A model generated the notes under the pieces. It was not told the origin of the DNA and ran no database searches. It worked only from the letters and a program-made list of their open reading frames with translations. The translations under genes were made by a program, and so were the position numbers. Below are positions 33,517-42,103 of a stretch of 53,300 nt of DNA, piece by piece. Numbering within the stretch: the stretch's first letter is position 1; every line of letters starts with the position of its first letter. The stretch comes from Gemmobacter sp. GTDB lineage: Bacteria; Pseudomonadota; Alphaproteobacteria; Rhodobacterales; Rhodobacteraceae. The stretch spans positions 1 through 53,300 of the forward strand of contig NZ_JAUCBS010000004.1 of NCBI RefSeq assembly GCF_034676705.1. Reading direction: 5' to 3'.

Positions 33517-33921
33517 CGTTTGGATGCCGATTGACAGACCTTCTCCGAAGTGGCGATCCAGTTCTGCCTGTCGGTCAAGGTGCTGTTCAAGCTGCCGTTG
33601 CGCCAGACCGCGGGAATGGTCGCCAGCATGTTGCAGATGGCCGGACTGGACTGGCCCGTGCCGGACTATTCGACGCTCTGCCGCCGGCAGAAGACCCTGT
33701 CTGTGCAGCTCCCGTATCGGCGTGCCGGTGGCCCACTGAACCTGCTGGTCGACAGCACGGGGATCAAGTTCCTGGGCGATGGCGAATGGCAGGCCCGCAA
33801 GCATGGGCGGCAAGGCCGGCGCCAGTGGCGCAAGGTGCATCTGGCGATGGACACGGCCACCTCCGACATCCGCGCCGTCGAGTTCACCCCCAGTCGCGAG
33901 GGCGAAAGAGCTTTCGCCTGA
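33517..33921 (+). pseudogene. IS21-end scrap followed by IS5-family transposase fragment
   Basis: 33518-33536 (GTTTGGATGCCGATTGACA) looks like an IS21 right end. Next the frame VAIQFCLSVKVLFKLPLRQT through LLVDSTGIKFLGDGEWQARK (first DDE Asp) encodes the central part of an IS5-group transposase, close to the intact one at 35899-36831. Both termini are missing; the frame stops at 33921 after ERAFA. Confidence 0.75.
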
Positions 33922-33969
33922 TCAGGGGATGGTGTGCGGCGCCTGCTCGGATCTGCGCGCCCGAACCAT

Positions 33970-34467
33970 TCAGTTCGCAGTCTCAAGATCCACGCGGCGC
34001 AATTCGGCCAGGGTGGGCAGATCCTCACCCCAGATCTCCTCGAGGATCTGCGCTTCAAGCGCCCGGATCTCGCCGCAGAGCTTCCGATACGTGCGCCAAT
34101 GCATGCGTGGCGGCTTGAGGGGGAGGGGCATCGAGAGGTCGGGACGGTACTGGCCGAGCTTCTCGCGCAGGCGCTTGGATCTCAGGAGCCGCCGATCAAG
34201 GGGGCTGAACCGTTCCACCCAGTACCGCCCGTTGCGGCACAGGCGACACCGGTAGTCCGGTTTGTACAGGACAGCGCAGCGCCGGCCACAGTCCGGGCAC
34301 ATGAACCACCTCCGCTCGCCGCCATAATGGCACTGCGTCGTGGTGATCGAGATCGTGACCCCATCGATGCGCAGAGATTTGAACCCCTGAAGCCACAACT
34401 TGCGGATGTCTAGCTTAGGCTGGTCATCACAAATCATATGGAAGCCGCCATGTTGATGGGCCGTCAT
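33970..34467 (-). CDS. Zinc-ribbon-like hypothetical protein
   Basis: 165 residues. A pair of Cys knuckles in the middle, MCPDCGRRCAVLY and YRCRLCRNGRYWVE, could bind one or two metal ions. The C-terminal third is basic and helical (RKLCGEIRALEAQILEEIWG). Similar proteins of unknown role are common in alphaproteobacterial accessory DNA. It lies next to an XRE regulator gene on the same strand (61 bp gap), so the two may form a unit. Confidence 0.7.
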   Translation of the reverse strand: MTAHQHGGFHMICDDQPKLDIRKLWLQGFKSLRIDGVTISITTTQCHYGGERRWFMCPDCGRRCAVLYKPDYRCRLCRNGRYWVERFSPLDRRLLRSKRLREKLGQYRPDLSMPLPLKPPRMHWRTYRKLCGEIRALEAQILEEIWGEDLPTLAELRRVDLETAN

Positions 34468-34528
34468 GCCCGCCTGCGTTGCAGCCGTCGAAAGCGCTGG
34501 TGGAGCTGAGGACTGTGGAGCACAGGTT

Positions 34529-35032
34529 TCATCTTGCGGGCGAACGGCCGGCCTTGACCAGTCTGTCCAGCATCATTCGCGCCGCTTGAAGCCGCTGCGG
34601 ATCGCCGTGCTGTTTGTATGCGGCGAGCCATGCGTCAATCGGCGCAATGCGGTCGGCGTCGATCTCTGCGCTCGCCAGTGTTTCGAGCGCCGCCTTCATC
34701 CCGAGCAATACGGCATCGTCGGGCCGCAACCGCAGCAGCGCGCTGAGGTGCACCAATATGCTGGTCACATGTCGTGCCGCGGTGGGATTGGTGGCAACCG
34801 CCTCATCGGTCCGTGAAGCAGCTGGATCCTCGGATGGAACTGTCACGGCGATCCGGAGATCGAGCGCTGCGGCGAGTGCGGCCAAGGTGGATATCCGCAG
34901 ATCGACCTTGCCGGCCTCGATCTTCGAGAGGTGCGATTGCGGCATGTTGAGCAGTGCGGCCAGATCGCGCTGGCTTATGCCGCGCTGCAATCGTCTGGTC
35001 CTCAGCATGTCGGCAAGCTGGTGTGCGTTCAT
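34529..35032 (-). CDS. XRE-family regulator with C-terminal extension
   Basis: 167 residues. The N-terminal HTH (about 5-60) reads ADMLRTRRLQRGISQRDLAA, then LLNMPQSHLSKIEAGKVDLR, HipB-like. The C-terminal half (APIDAWLAAYKQHGDPQRLQ) is the same domain left over at 2735-2866. ATG 35032 is preferred to a TTG two codons upstream. A dyad ATCTG-N6-CATAT 22 bp upstream, with three more copies further on, is the probable autoregulatory operator. No hipA-like partner remains. Confidence 0.85.
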   Translation of the reverse strand: MNAHQLADMLRTRRLQRGISQRDLAALLNMPQSHLSKIEAGKVDLRISTLAALAAALDLRIAVTVPSEDPAASRTDEAVATNPTAARHVTSILVHLSALLRLRPDDAVLLGMKAALETLASAEIDADRIAPIDAWLAAYKQHGDPQRLQAARMMLDRLVKAGRSPAR

Positions 35033-35053
35033 GGTCAATACCTGTCGGCTCCG

Positions 35054-35069
35054 ATCTGTTTTTACATAT
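35054..35069. promoter_or_regulatory. Operator-like dyad upstream of the XRE gene
   Basis: ATCTGTTTTTACATAT, one of four copies of AT(A/C)TG-N6-CATAT; the others are at 35327-35342, 35346-35361 and 35789-35804. This one sits in the promoter of the XRE gene that starts at 35032. Confidence 0.6.
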
Positions 35070-35326
35070 CACACCTGCCCTTGCCGTGACAGGGCGGAAC
35101 CAATGGTGCGGATGGCATGGCGCCGGGCTGGTCGAACATCGGTGTGACAATGCTGATCGCGAGCGGGACCGGCAAGATCGCTGGCGGCGGGATCTTCACG
35201 ATCCTGGTCGTGCGGATGTTGGCACCCGCGGTTACGTTGGTTCGCCAGGCGTGGACCCGTGCCGAGCCGCATCTCCGCGCGAAATCGCCGGGTTGGGGAC
35301 AGTGGGTGCATGGTGGATCGGTCATG

Positions 35327-35361
35327 ATCTGTTTTGGCATATATTATCTGTTTTAACATAT
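35327..35361. promoter_or_regulatory. Paired operator-like dyads
   Basis: ATCTGTTTTGGCATAT (35327-35342) and ATCTGTTTTAACATAT (35346-35361), centres 19 bp apart, about two helical turns. Same dyad as in front of the XRE gene. The gene they once controlled seems to have been lost. Confidence 0.55.
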
Positions 35362-35514
35362 CATCGCTGCCATTTGGCTTCAGCACGACGCGATCCCAGC
35401 CCAGTTCTTTGGCGATCGGTGGTGCACAGGGCCCCGTTGTGCGCGCAGCCCGACCTGTAGATCTTAAGCTGTGGGTACTGCTCGATGGTGAGGGCTGTTG
35501 GGAAAGGGCATGGG

Positions 35515-35740
35515 ACGACCAGCTACCATCACGTCATCCATTCGCTGGGCAGAAAGCCGATGGCGCTACTGAATCTCGTCTATCGTGACAAGCTCTTCCC
35601 GCGAGCGGCCTACCGCCGCGCCTTCGAGGGCCCCGCTGCCCGAGAAGATGGCCTGCAAGGTCACCGTCGAACTCTTGGCGCTGGCGCATGATCGCGGCTG
35701 TGGGCACGAGCTAGGCGTCGAGATCGAGACGGTTCGCCGC
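35515..35740 (+). pseudogene. IS21-family IstA C-terminal fragment, frameshifted
   Basis: SYHHVIHSLGRKPMALLNLV and YRDKLFPRAAYRRAFEG, then after a frame change LPEKMACKVTVELLALAHDR: the end of an IS21-type IstA transposase. Other istA parts lie at 38780-38882 and 39538-39776. The region 35070-35510 before it holds only the operator copies and weak frames. Confidence 0.75.
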
Positions 35741-35844
35741 ATAGGGCCACGTCGTCGCGCTTACGGACAGGTGCGAGCCTCGCTAACGATATGCTAAAAC
35801 ATATCACAGCGAGGCTTTGCGGGAGGCAGCGTTCGGCGTCGCGG

Positions 35845-36894
35845 GACTCTGTTGCACAAATCGGCTGCTGACTGTCCTTCCCCTTTCCCTGGGCAGACTT
35901 ATCCCGCGACCTCTGTGACGGGGATGCCGAGCGCGGTGAAGCCATTGAGCACGGCAACCCTGACCTGGAACTCCGCAACCTGACGGTCGAAGTCTCGGGC
36001 GGACAGGCGCTGACCCAGCAGCTTGACGCAGTGCATCTTGGTTTCGGCGCGGCTTCGGCGGTGATAGCCGCTCCATCGTCGCCAGATGGTCCGCCCGACG
36101 CGCTTCGATGTGCGCAGGATTTCGTTGCGCGCGACAGCACCGGGGGTGTCTGGCTTCCAGGGCTTGGCGTTCTTGCGGGGCGGTATGATCGCCGCCGCGC
36201 CACGGGCCGCGATGGCGTCATGGCACTTGCGGGTGTCGAAGGCGCCGTCGGCGGTGACAGTGGCGATCTCCTGCTCGGGAGGGATCTGGCCCAGCAGTTC
36301 GGGCAGCATGGGCGCGTCGCCCACGTCGCTGGTGGTGAACTCGGCCGCCCGGATTTCTAGGGATTTCTCGTCGATCCCGATGTGGATCTTGCGCCAAACC
36401 CGGCGTTTGGTGCCTCCATGCTTGCGGGCGTTCCATTCCCCTTCGCCCTCGACCTTGATCCCGGTGCTGTCCACCAGCAGGTGCAACGGGCCGTTGGAAC
36501 CCCGGTAGGGAATGTTCACCTTCAACGCCTTCTGGCGGCGGCTGAGCGTGCTGAAGTCGGGCACGGCCCAGTCCAGGCCGATCAGGCGCAGGAGGCTCTC
36601 AACAAACCCGGTTGTCTGTCGAAGCGCCATGCCGAACAGAACCTTCATCGTCAGGCAGGTTTGGATGGCGGCATCACCATAGGCGGGCTGCCGCCCGCGC
36701 TTGCCGGTCGGTGCGGCTTCCCATGTCATGGCGGGATCGAACCAGATCGTCAGCGAGCCGCGGCGCTTCAGCGCTTCATTGTAGGCCGGCCAGTTCCTGG
36801 TCTTGTAGGTCGGAGGTGTCGGTCTGCTCATGCCTCACAGCTACCATGCTGGATTCACGAGATGAATCCCTCACAGGATTTGTGCAACAGAGCC
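35845..36894 (-). mobile_element. IS903-like (IS5-family) insertion sequence (1050 bp)
   Basis: Ends read GACTCTGTTGCACAAATC (left) and, reverse complemented, GGCTCTGTTGCACAAATC (right), with one mismatch. A perfect 9-bp target duplication GCGTCGCGG lies at 35836-35844 and 36895-36903. One intact transposase gene. The 9-bp duplication is typical of the IS903 group. Confidence 0.93.
35899..36831 (-). CDS. IS5-family (IS903 group) transposase
   Basis: 310 residues, full length. Core: LLVDSTGIKVEGEGEWNARK (first Asp), VTADGAFDTRKCH (second Asp), and YHRRSRAETKMHC (Glu). RRGSLTIWFDPAMTWEA near the start is usual for the group. Intact and flanked by proper ends, so probably recently active. Confidence 0.95.
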   Translation of the reverse strand: MSRPTPPTYKTRNWPAYNEALKRRGSLTIWFDPAMTWEAAPTGKRGRQPAYGDAAIQTCLTMKVLFGMALRQTTGFVESLLRLIGLDWAVPDFSTLSRRQKALKVNIPYRGSNGPLHLLVDSTGIKVEGEGEWNARKHGGTKRRVWRKIHIGIDEKSLEIRAAEFTTSDVGDAPMLPELLGQIPPEQEIATVTADGAFDTRKCHDAIAARGAAAIIPPRKNAKPWKPDTPGAVARNEILRTSKRVGRTIWRRWSGYHRRSRAETKMHCVKLLGQRLSARDFDRQVAEFQVRVAVLNGFTALGIPVTEVAG

Positions 36895-37015
36895 GCGTCG
36901 CGGGCGTTTTTGTGCCCCGGCGATATCGGATCCTAACGAAACGGTTCTACATGCGGCACAGACCAGAGATCCCTCAAGAAACGTACCATTGCGCGTATTA
37001 GCCTCTAAAAAAATA

Positions 37016-38356
37016 CTACCCCCACCCCCCACCCCCCCATATGTCGGTCAAAAGCTTTCTAATCACTTGATATACATGACAAACATGCGCACGAAATGCG
37101 GGCAGCACGCGGGCGGCGGGCCTAGAGCTTTGTTTAGAGCTACGGCGGTAGCGCGTATCACTCGACGAAGTTTCTTCAATCCGGATATCGCGCAATCCTG
37201 CTTCGCCCGCAGCTTGCTCCATCGCTTCCAAAAGAACTTCGCGTTTCGACACTTGTACGATGAAGCTATCGTGCACCGGCAGTGTGACAATGCCCATCCG
37301 GACGATTGTGGATTTCATGACTGCTTCTGCGATATCGGAGTCGCGACGCATCAGACGCGCGCCTGCATCAGAATGGAACGCCGCGGCGATCGGCTCATGC
37401 ACCCGTTTGATATCGGCAATGAGGCGCATCGACTTGTGAACGACGGTCGAACCAAGTTGTGCGATTTCGCGCATCGGCTCCATGCTGGTGATGGCATTGA
37501 TTGCTTGCTTCTCAGAGTCGGTGTTGATCAGCCGAAGAAAGGCCGCCTTCACGATGGGTCGTGGCCACCCAGAAATTTCGTAAGGGGCTTTGGGCAAGGG
37601 AAGGCCTGCTTCCGCGTAGAGCATGGTGGGATGGAGCGCGGCGAAGTCGAATTCGGTGACCTGAGTGCCATCGATCAAAAGTTTGCAGCGTTCAGGGGAC
37701 GGGATGTTCTGCCAACTCGCTCCGCGAGCGTAGAACCTGCCGCCCCTGCGAAATTTTGGATCCAAGTTGAAGATCCGGACCATGGGCCGCGCGAGATGAA
37801 ATGGGCCCTGCGTCGCCCCCTTCAAGCGGATATCGGCTGCAACGATGGCGTCGTTGAAGCGCTGCGTACGACGGTCGCGACGTTCGATCTCGCGCGTGAT
37901 GCGGTAATCCAGATCATGACCATCGCTGTCGCGCAAGATCGTGAGCCGTGTAGGCTGCAAGGCCTCAAGCTTGCCAAAGGATTGAAGGAGCGGGGTCATG
38001 GTGTCGACCAGCTGCGGCGATGCAGCAAAAGAACTTTGCCAGCCTCTGGATCCTCGGGCGGCGGGACTGTGCTGGATCCAGCCGCGCATTGCCAGATCGT
38101 CAACTGCGCGCGTCACCTTTGTCCACGTCAGTCGCGGTCCAAGATTTGATCGTTTTGTGTAGAACTCTTTCGCGCGGCTGTAGGAGACCCGGCGCCCAGA
38201 GCAATGGGCATCATAGGCAGCCAAGAGGATGACTGCCCCGGTCTCATTGACGTCGAAGGTCTCGGTGAGCTGATCTTGGATCGGCCGGATATTATATGCA
38301 TCCCAGAGCGGAATGTCTCTCGACCTTGCATCGTTCTGGACCACTTCGCGCCTCAT
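37016..38356 (-). CDS. Compact family-A-polymerase-like protein
   Basis: 446 residues from ATG 38356 (a TTG 27 codons upstream is possible). N-terminal part (about 30-115) looks like a winged-helix region (LTWTKVTRAVDDLAMRGWIQ). The C-terminal part has the palm motifs of family A polymerases in order: GGRFYARGASWQNIP (205-219), motif A EFDFAALHP with Asp237, motif B RPIVK (Arg266, Lys270; R-x3-K) and motif C VHDSF (361-365). No exonuclease domain is visible. May be a primer-extending or replication polymerase of a mobile element. The catalytic reading is inference; the C-terminus passes through runs of C and ends IWGGGGWG. Confidence 0.65.
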   Translation of the reverse strand: MRREVVQNDARSRDIPLWDAYNIRPIQDQLTETFDVNETGAVILLAAYDAHCSGRRVSYSRAKEFYTKRSNLGPRLTWTKVTRAVDDLAMRGWIQHSPAARGSRGWQSSFAASPQLVDTMTPLLQSFGKLEALQPTRLTILRDSDGHDLDYRITREIERRDRRTQRFNDAIVAADIRLKGATQGPFHLARPMVRIFNLDPKFRRGGRFYARGASWQNIPSPERCKLLIDGTQVTEFDFAALHPTMLYAEAGLPLPKAPYEISGWPRPIVKAAFLRLINTDSEKQAINAITSMEPMREIAQLGSTVVHKSMRLIADIKRVHEPIAAAFHSDAGARLMRRDSDIAEAVMKSTIVRMGIVTLPVHDSFIVQVSKREVLLEAMEQAAGEAGLRDIRIEETSSSDTRYRRSSKQSSRPAARVLPAFRAHVCHVYQVIRKLLTDIWGGGGWG

Positions 38357-38662
38357 CTTCAAACCACATTGAGCCAACGCTAGACTCGTCCAGGCGAGCA
38401 GCCGGGCCACGAGAATCCATGGCCCTGATTGTGACAAGACCGCGGCGACACCACGACTGTGTTGGGGCGTTTTGGCAGATTTTGATTAACTATTTGGGCG
38501 TCGAGAGGCTGTTGCTGTTCACTAGCAACGCAGCTCAATCTAATGCACTGAGATATATTGCATTTCTTCGTGATCAGATAGGTTTTACTCGCGGGATTCC
38601 AGCCGGTACGGGGCTGTATTCAGGAAAGTGCGTCTTGTCCCTGGCGGTTCAGTCACCACGCC

Positions 38663-38779
38663 TTCCGCATTCTCGCCGATGGCGCGGGCAGCGATGCCAT
38701 GATCGGCGCCGAGGGCAATGACGAGCTGGCAGCCGCGGCAGGCAACGACATCGTCGCCGGGCTGGGCGAGGACGATTGA
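38663..38779 (+). pseudogene. RTX-repeat scrap
   Basis: Frame FRILADGAGSDAMIGAEGND…AGNDIVAGLGEDD followed by a stop. The GxxGND pattern marks a degenerate RTX nonapeptide run. No start and no further RTX sequence upstream; it abuts the istA fragment. May be a rearranged piece of the RTX gene at 29488-31059 or of another one. Confidence 0.55.
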
Positions 38780-38882
38780 TCCCTTTGCCGAGAAGCTGGC
38801 GGGTTGGCTGAAGACCAATGCCGGGAAGTCACGCAAAGAGCGGCAGACACTGAAGAAGATGCACGCCGATCTGGTGACGCTC
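38780..38882 (+). pseudogene. IstA fragment, part 1 (IS21 family)
   Basis: FAEKLAGWLKTNAGKSRKER…LKKMHADLVTL, the early-middle part of an IS21 IstA transposase. Interrupted after 38882 by the IS3 derivative; removing that element with one copy of its GCTC duplication joins this frame directly to GFTGSYSRVAAFAREWRADR at 39538. Confidence 0.8.
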
Positions 38883-39537
38883 TGACCTGCCCCGGGATTT
38901 TTCCTCCAGATGCGATTAGAGTCCGGCCCAACTTGAGGACGGACAATGAAGCGAACGAGATTCACGGACGAACAGATCATCGGCATCCTGGCAGAGCATG
39001 AGGCAGGCGCGAAGTGCGCTGACCCGGGAATGTTTGGCGGCGATCCCGGACACCTCAATCTCGGGGCGGCGCGTGGCACGAGAACTGGCCGCCCTGATCG
39101 AACGCCGCGGAAAGCCCGGGATGATCGTCTCTGACAACGGCACCGAACTGACCAGTAACGCGATCTTAACCTTTGCCGCCGATCGCGACATTGAGTGGCA
39201 TTACATCGCCCCGGGCAAGCCGATGCAGAACGGATTTGTGGAAAGTTTCAACGGGCGGATGCGGGACGAGCTGCTCAACGAGACCATGTTCCGCAACCTG
39301 GCCCATGCCCGTATCGTGATCGCCGCCTGGGCTGCCGACTACAACACCGAACGCCCGCACTCGGCCTTGGACTACCAGACCCCGGCTGACTACGTGCGGA
39401 CCCTGACCGCCGCAATCGCCCGCCCCGCTGCGCGAGATGAAAGCTCCGCGCGTCGGGCGATTGCTCAACCTGCGCCAATTGGCGTAAACACTAACCGGGC
39501 TCCGGTCGCGGCTGGATGAAAGTTCAGGGGCAGGTCA
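38883..39537 (+). mobile_element. IS3-family deletion derivative (655 bp) inserted in istA
   Basis: Inverted ends TGACCTGCCCC (38883-38893) and GGGGCAGGTCA (39527-39537); 4-bp target duplication GCTC on both sides, as in the IS407 group. OrfA begins MKRTRFTDEQIIGILAEHEA at 38946 but breaks off after about 26 residues. The OrfB end follows (MIVSDNGTELTS…PMQNGFVESFNGRMRDELLN…NTERPHSALDYQTP). About half of a normal element has been deleted internally. It cannot move alone, though its ends remain intact. Confidence 0.88.
39022..39519 (+). pseudogene. IS3-family OrfB C-terminal part
   Basis: Integrase-core transposase remnant with the second Asp (VSDNGTE) and Glu (GFVESFNGRMRDE) of the DDE triad; the first Asp lies in the deleted segment. 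The frame ends in an atypical AIAQPAPIGVNTNRAPVAAG tail just before the right inverted repeat. Confidence 0.8.
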
Positions 39538-39776
39538 GCTCGGTTTCACCGGCTCCTACAGCCGGGTTGCGGCCTTCGCGCGGGAATGGCGGGCTGATCG
39601 GCAGCGCGAGCAGCAGACGACTGGACGCGGGACTTTTGTTCCGTTGGCTTTCCGCCCCGGCGAGGCGTTTCAGTTCGACTGGAGCGAGGATTTCGCGGTT
39701 GTCGGCGGTGAGCGCAGGAACCTTCAGGTCGCCCATATCAAGTTGTCGCACAGCCGGGCCTTTCTCTTGCGGGCCT
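39538..39776 (+). pseudogene. IstA fragment, part 2 (IS21 family)
   Basis: GFTGSYSRVAAFAREWRADR…TGRGTFVPLAFRPGEAFQFD WSED continues the istA frame of 38780-38882 and holds the first catalytic Asp region (FQFDWSED). It stops after HIKLSHSRAFLLRA at 39776; the IS256-family copy 2 follows at 39851. Confidence 0.8.
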
Positions 39777-39850
39777 AAGCGCCACCCCAACCTGCCCACA
39801 ATCTCGGGACGGCGCTTTCGGACTTCAGCGAGTTATGCCGGTAACAGAAG

Positions 39851-41224
39851 GATAGTGCCCCACGGCGTGGTGTAGGAGCGCCGACCTTCTGAGAGGTCCT
39901 GGTCTGTCAGGTAGCCACGGCAGGCAGCCTGACGTTGGGATTGTCGGTGACGCGGGCGAGCGTTTCAAGGCTCATGTATCGCCGCGCGACGGCCCACTCG
40001 TCGTTGGTCTCGAGCATCAGCGCGCCGACGAGGCGGACGATGGCAGCATCGTTCGGGAAGATCCCTATGACATCGGCTCGCCGTTTCACCTCGCGGTTCA
40101 CACGTTCCAGCGGGTTGGTGGAGGCGATCTGGGTCCAGTGCTCGCGGGGAAACGACATGTAAGCGAGGACATCGTCGCAGGAGGCGTCCATCAGGGCACC
40201 GAGTTTGGGCTGCTTTTCCCGCAGGGCGTCGGCCACGACATTCCACTGTGCCTCGGCGTCGGCCTTGCTCTCCTGGGCAAAGATCGTCTTCAGCATCGCC
40301 GCCACCGCGGTGCGCTGCTTTGCCGGAGCGTAAGCCAGGACGTTGCGCATCCAGTGAATGCGGCATCTCTGGTGGGTGGCGTTGAAGACCCGGCGCGCCG
40401 CGGCCCGCAGGCCCTTGTGGTCGTCTGCGATCACCAGCTTCACGCCGCGCAGGCCCCGGTCCGCAAGACTGCGCAGGAAGTCGGTCCAGAAGGTCTCCGC
40501 CTCGGACGGACCGGTGGCGACGCCCAGCACCTCGCGCTTGCCGTCCTCGTTCACGGCCACGGCGAGTATCACCGCCTTGCTGATGATGCGCCCGCCCTCC
40601 CTGACCTTGAGGTAGGTGGCGTCGAGCCAGAGATAGGGCCACGCACCTTCCAGGGGGCGGGCCAGGAAGGCGTCCACCCGCTCATCGATCTCCATGCACA
40701 GCCGGCTGACCTGGCTCTTCGACATGCCACCAGCGCCCATGGCTTTGACCAGATCATCGACGGACCGCGTCGAGATGCCGTGGACGTAGGCTTCCTGGAT
40801 CACAGCAACCAAGGCTTTCTCCGCCGTGCGGCGTGGCTCGAGGAAGCTGGGGAAGTAGCTTCCCTTCCGCAGCTTCGGGATCTCCAGCGAGATGCGGCCA
40901 GCGCGCGTGTCCCAGTCCCGGTCGCGGTATCCGTTTCGCTGGGCTTCCCGCATCGGCGAGCGCGCACCTTTGGCCGCGCCCGTCCGCGCCTCGATCTCTG
41001 CTTCCATGATCCGCTCGGCCGCAAAGGCCAGCATCTCGCGCACGAGGTCGCCATCGGCCTGCTTCTCAACCAGCTCGATCAGCGCCATTCTGTCGTCGGT
41101 CATCGTCATCTCCGTCTCAGGTTTCAGGTGTCGCAACCCAAACCTTTCCGAAGATCGACGGTGACCGCCAGCGTCGCCATCAGCGTCGCCTGCGGCCTCC
41201 TACACCACGCCGTGGGGCACTATC
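39851..41224 (-). mobile_element. IS256-family insertion sequence, copy 2 (1374 bp)
   Basis: Same length, ends and encoded protein as copy 1 (22712-24085) but in opposite orientation. Target duplication TAACAGAAG (9 bp; 39842-39850 and 41225-41233), so it is a separate insertion, not a product of recombination with copy 1. Confidence 0.96.
39907..41103 (-). CDS. IS256-family transposase
   Basis: 398 residues, identical in the translated sequence to the product of copy 1: same DDE motifs, same start choice (second ATG of a close pair, preceded by GGAG). Intact. Confidence 0.95.
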   Translation of the reverse strand: MTDDRMALIELVEKQADGDLVREMLAFAAERIMEAEIEARTGAAKGARSPMREAQRNGYRDRDWDTRAGRISLEIPKLRKGSYFPSFLEPRRTAEKALVAVIQEAYVHGISTRSVDDLVKAMGAGGMSKSQVSRLCMEIDERVDAFLARPLEGAWPYLWLDATYLKVREGGRIISKAVILAVAVNEDGKREVLGVATGPSEAETFWTDFLRSLADRGLRGVKLVIADDHKGLRAAARRVFNATHQRCRIHWMRNVLAYAPAKQRTAVAAMLKTIFAQESKADAEAQWNVVADALREKQPKLGALMDASCDDVLAYMSFPREHWTQIASTNPLERVNREVKRRADVIGIFPNDAAIVRLVGALMLETNDEWAVARRYMSLETLARVTDNPNVRLPAVAT

Positions 41225-41322
41225 TAACAGAAGTGGCCGTGAATCGGATCTGCGGAAAACTTCAACATTGTCCAAGGTCGCGTTATACCCTCAGGGAGCA
41301 AGTACTTTGCACCCCATTTCCG

Positions 41323-42057
41323 CTATCGAAAGATCAACTGCTGCTCTTCTCCCCCGAGCAGCCTCCATGAGCCGACCGCCAGTTCCTCGGGCAGGTGGAA
41401 TTGCCCCAATCTTTCGCGGCGTAGCGCCTCGACATGGTTTCCGCAGGCCGCGAACATACGGCGCACCTGATGGTATCGTCCCTCGGTGATCGTCAGATGT
41501 GCTTCGGTTGGTGACATGACCTCCAGAATTGCGGGATCCAGCGGTTTCGTCTCACCCTTCAACACCAGGGTGCCAGAGGCGAACAGCGCCACCTCATCCC
41601 CATTCAGGGGACGGGAAAGGGTTGCGCGATAGGTCTTGCTGACCTTCCGTTTCGGGCTGGTGATGCGGTGCAGGAGTTCGCCGTCGTCGGTCAGCAGCAA
41701 CAGGCCGGAGGTTTCCTTGTCGAGCCTGCCGACCGTAGAAAGCGCCGGATCCCGCCGCCGCCAGCGCGTCGGGAGAAGGTCGTAGACCAATGGTCCTGCT
41801 TCGTTGTGCGAGCATGTTACACCGGCGGGTTTATTCAGCAGGATCACCAGTCCCGCAACGGGATCAAGCGGTATGCCGTCCACCGTTATGCGCGTGGGTA
41901 AATCCGCCGTGACCCTGATGCGCCGCGTCACGTCATTGACGTTCTCGCCGTTCAGTACAATGCGGTCCGCACGCGCCAGCCCGCCGATCTCTCGGCGCGA
42001 CCCATAGCCCATCGAGGACAGCAGCTTGTCGAGTCGGGCGTTTACGGCTTTGGTCAT
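41323..42057 (-). CDS. RsuA/RluB-family pseudouridine synthase
   Basis: 244 residues from ATG 42057 (MTKAVNARLDKLLSSMGYGS), an S4 RNA-binding domain. The catalytic motif STVGRLDKETSGLLLLTDDG contains the Asp that attacks the uracil, and TEGRYHQVRRMFAACGN is the other family hallmark. Isomerises a uridine in rRNA, probably 16S U516 (RsuA type). A housekeeping-type gene on a plasmid; it may have come with the neighbouring zinc-ribbon and MscS genes as a chromosomal segment. Confidence 0.92.
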   Translation of the reverse strand: MTKAVNARLDKLLSSMGYGSRREIGGLARADRIVLNGENVNDVTRRIRVTADLPTRITVDGIPLDPVAGLVILLNKPAGVTCSHNEAGPLVYDLLPTRWRRRDPALSTVGRLDKETSGLLLLTDDGELLHRITSPKRKVSKTYRATLSRPLNGDEVALFASGTLVLKGETKPLDPAILEVMSPTEAHLTITEGRYHQVRRMFAACGNHVEALRRERLGQFHLPEELAVGSWRLLGGEEQQLIFR

Positions 42058-42103
42058 CGTGCGGCCCTCTTGTCTGGTCGGATGGTGGACGGCTTGCGGT
42101 TCG

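Noticed and set aside
35117..35356. A 79-codon plus-strand frame between the XRE gene and the istA scrap
   Set aside because: No good start signal or family motif; it spans two operator copies, so it is probably noncoding residue of lost genes.
22712..41224. The inverted IS256-family pair as a composite transposon that brought in the Hxs operon
   Set aside because: Each copy has its own, different target duplication, showing two independent insertions rather than one composite event.
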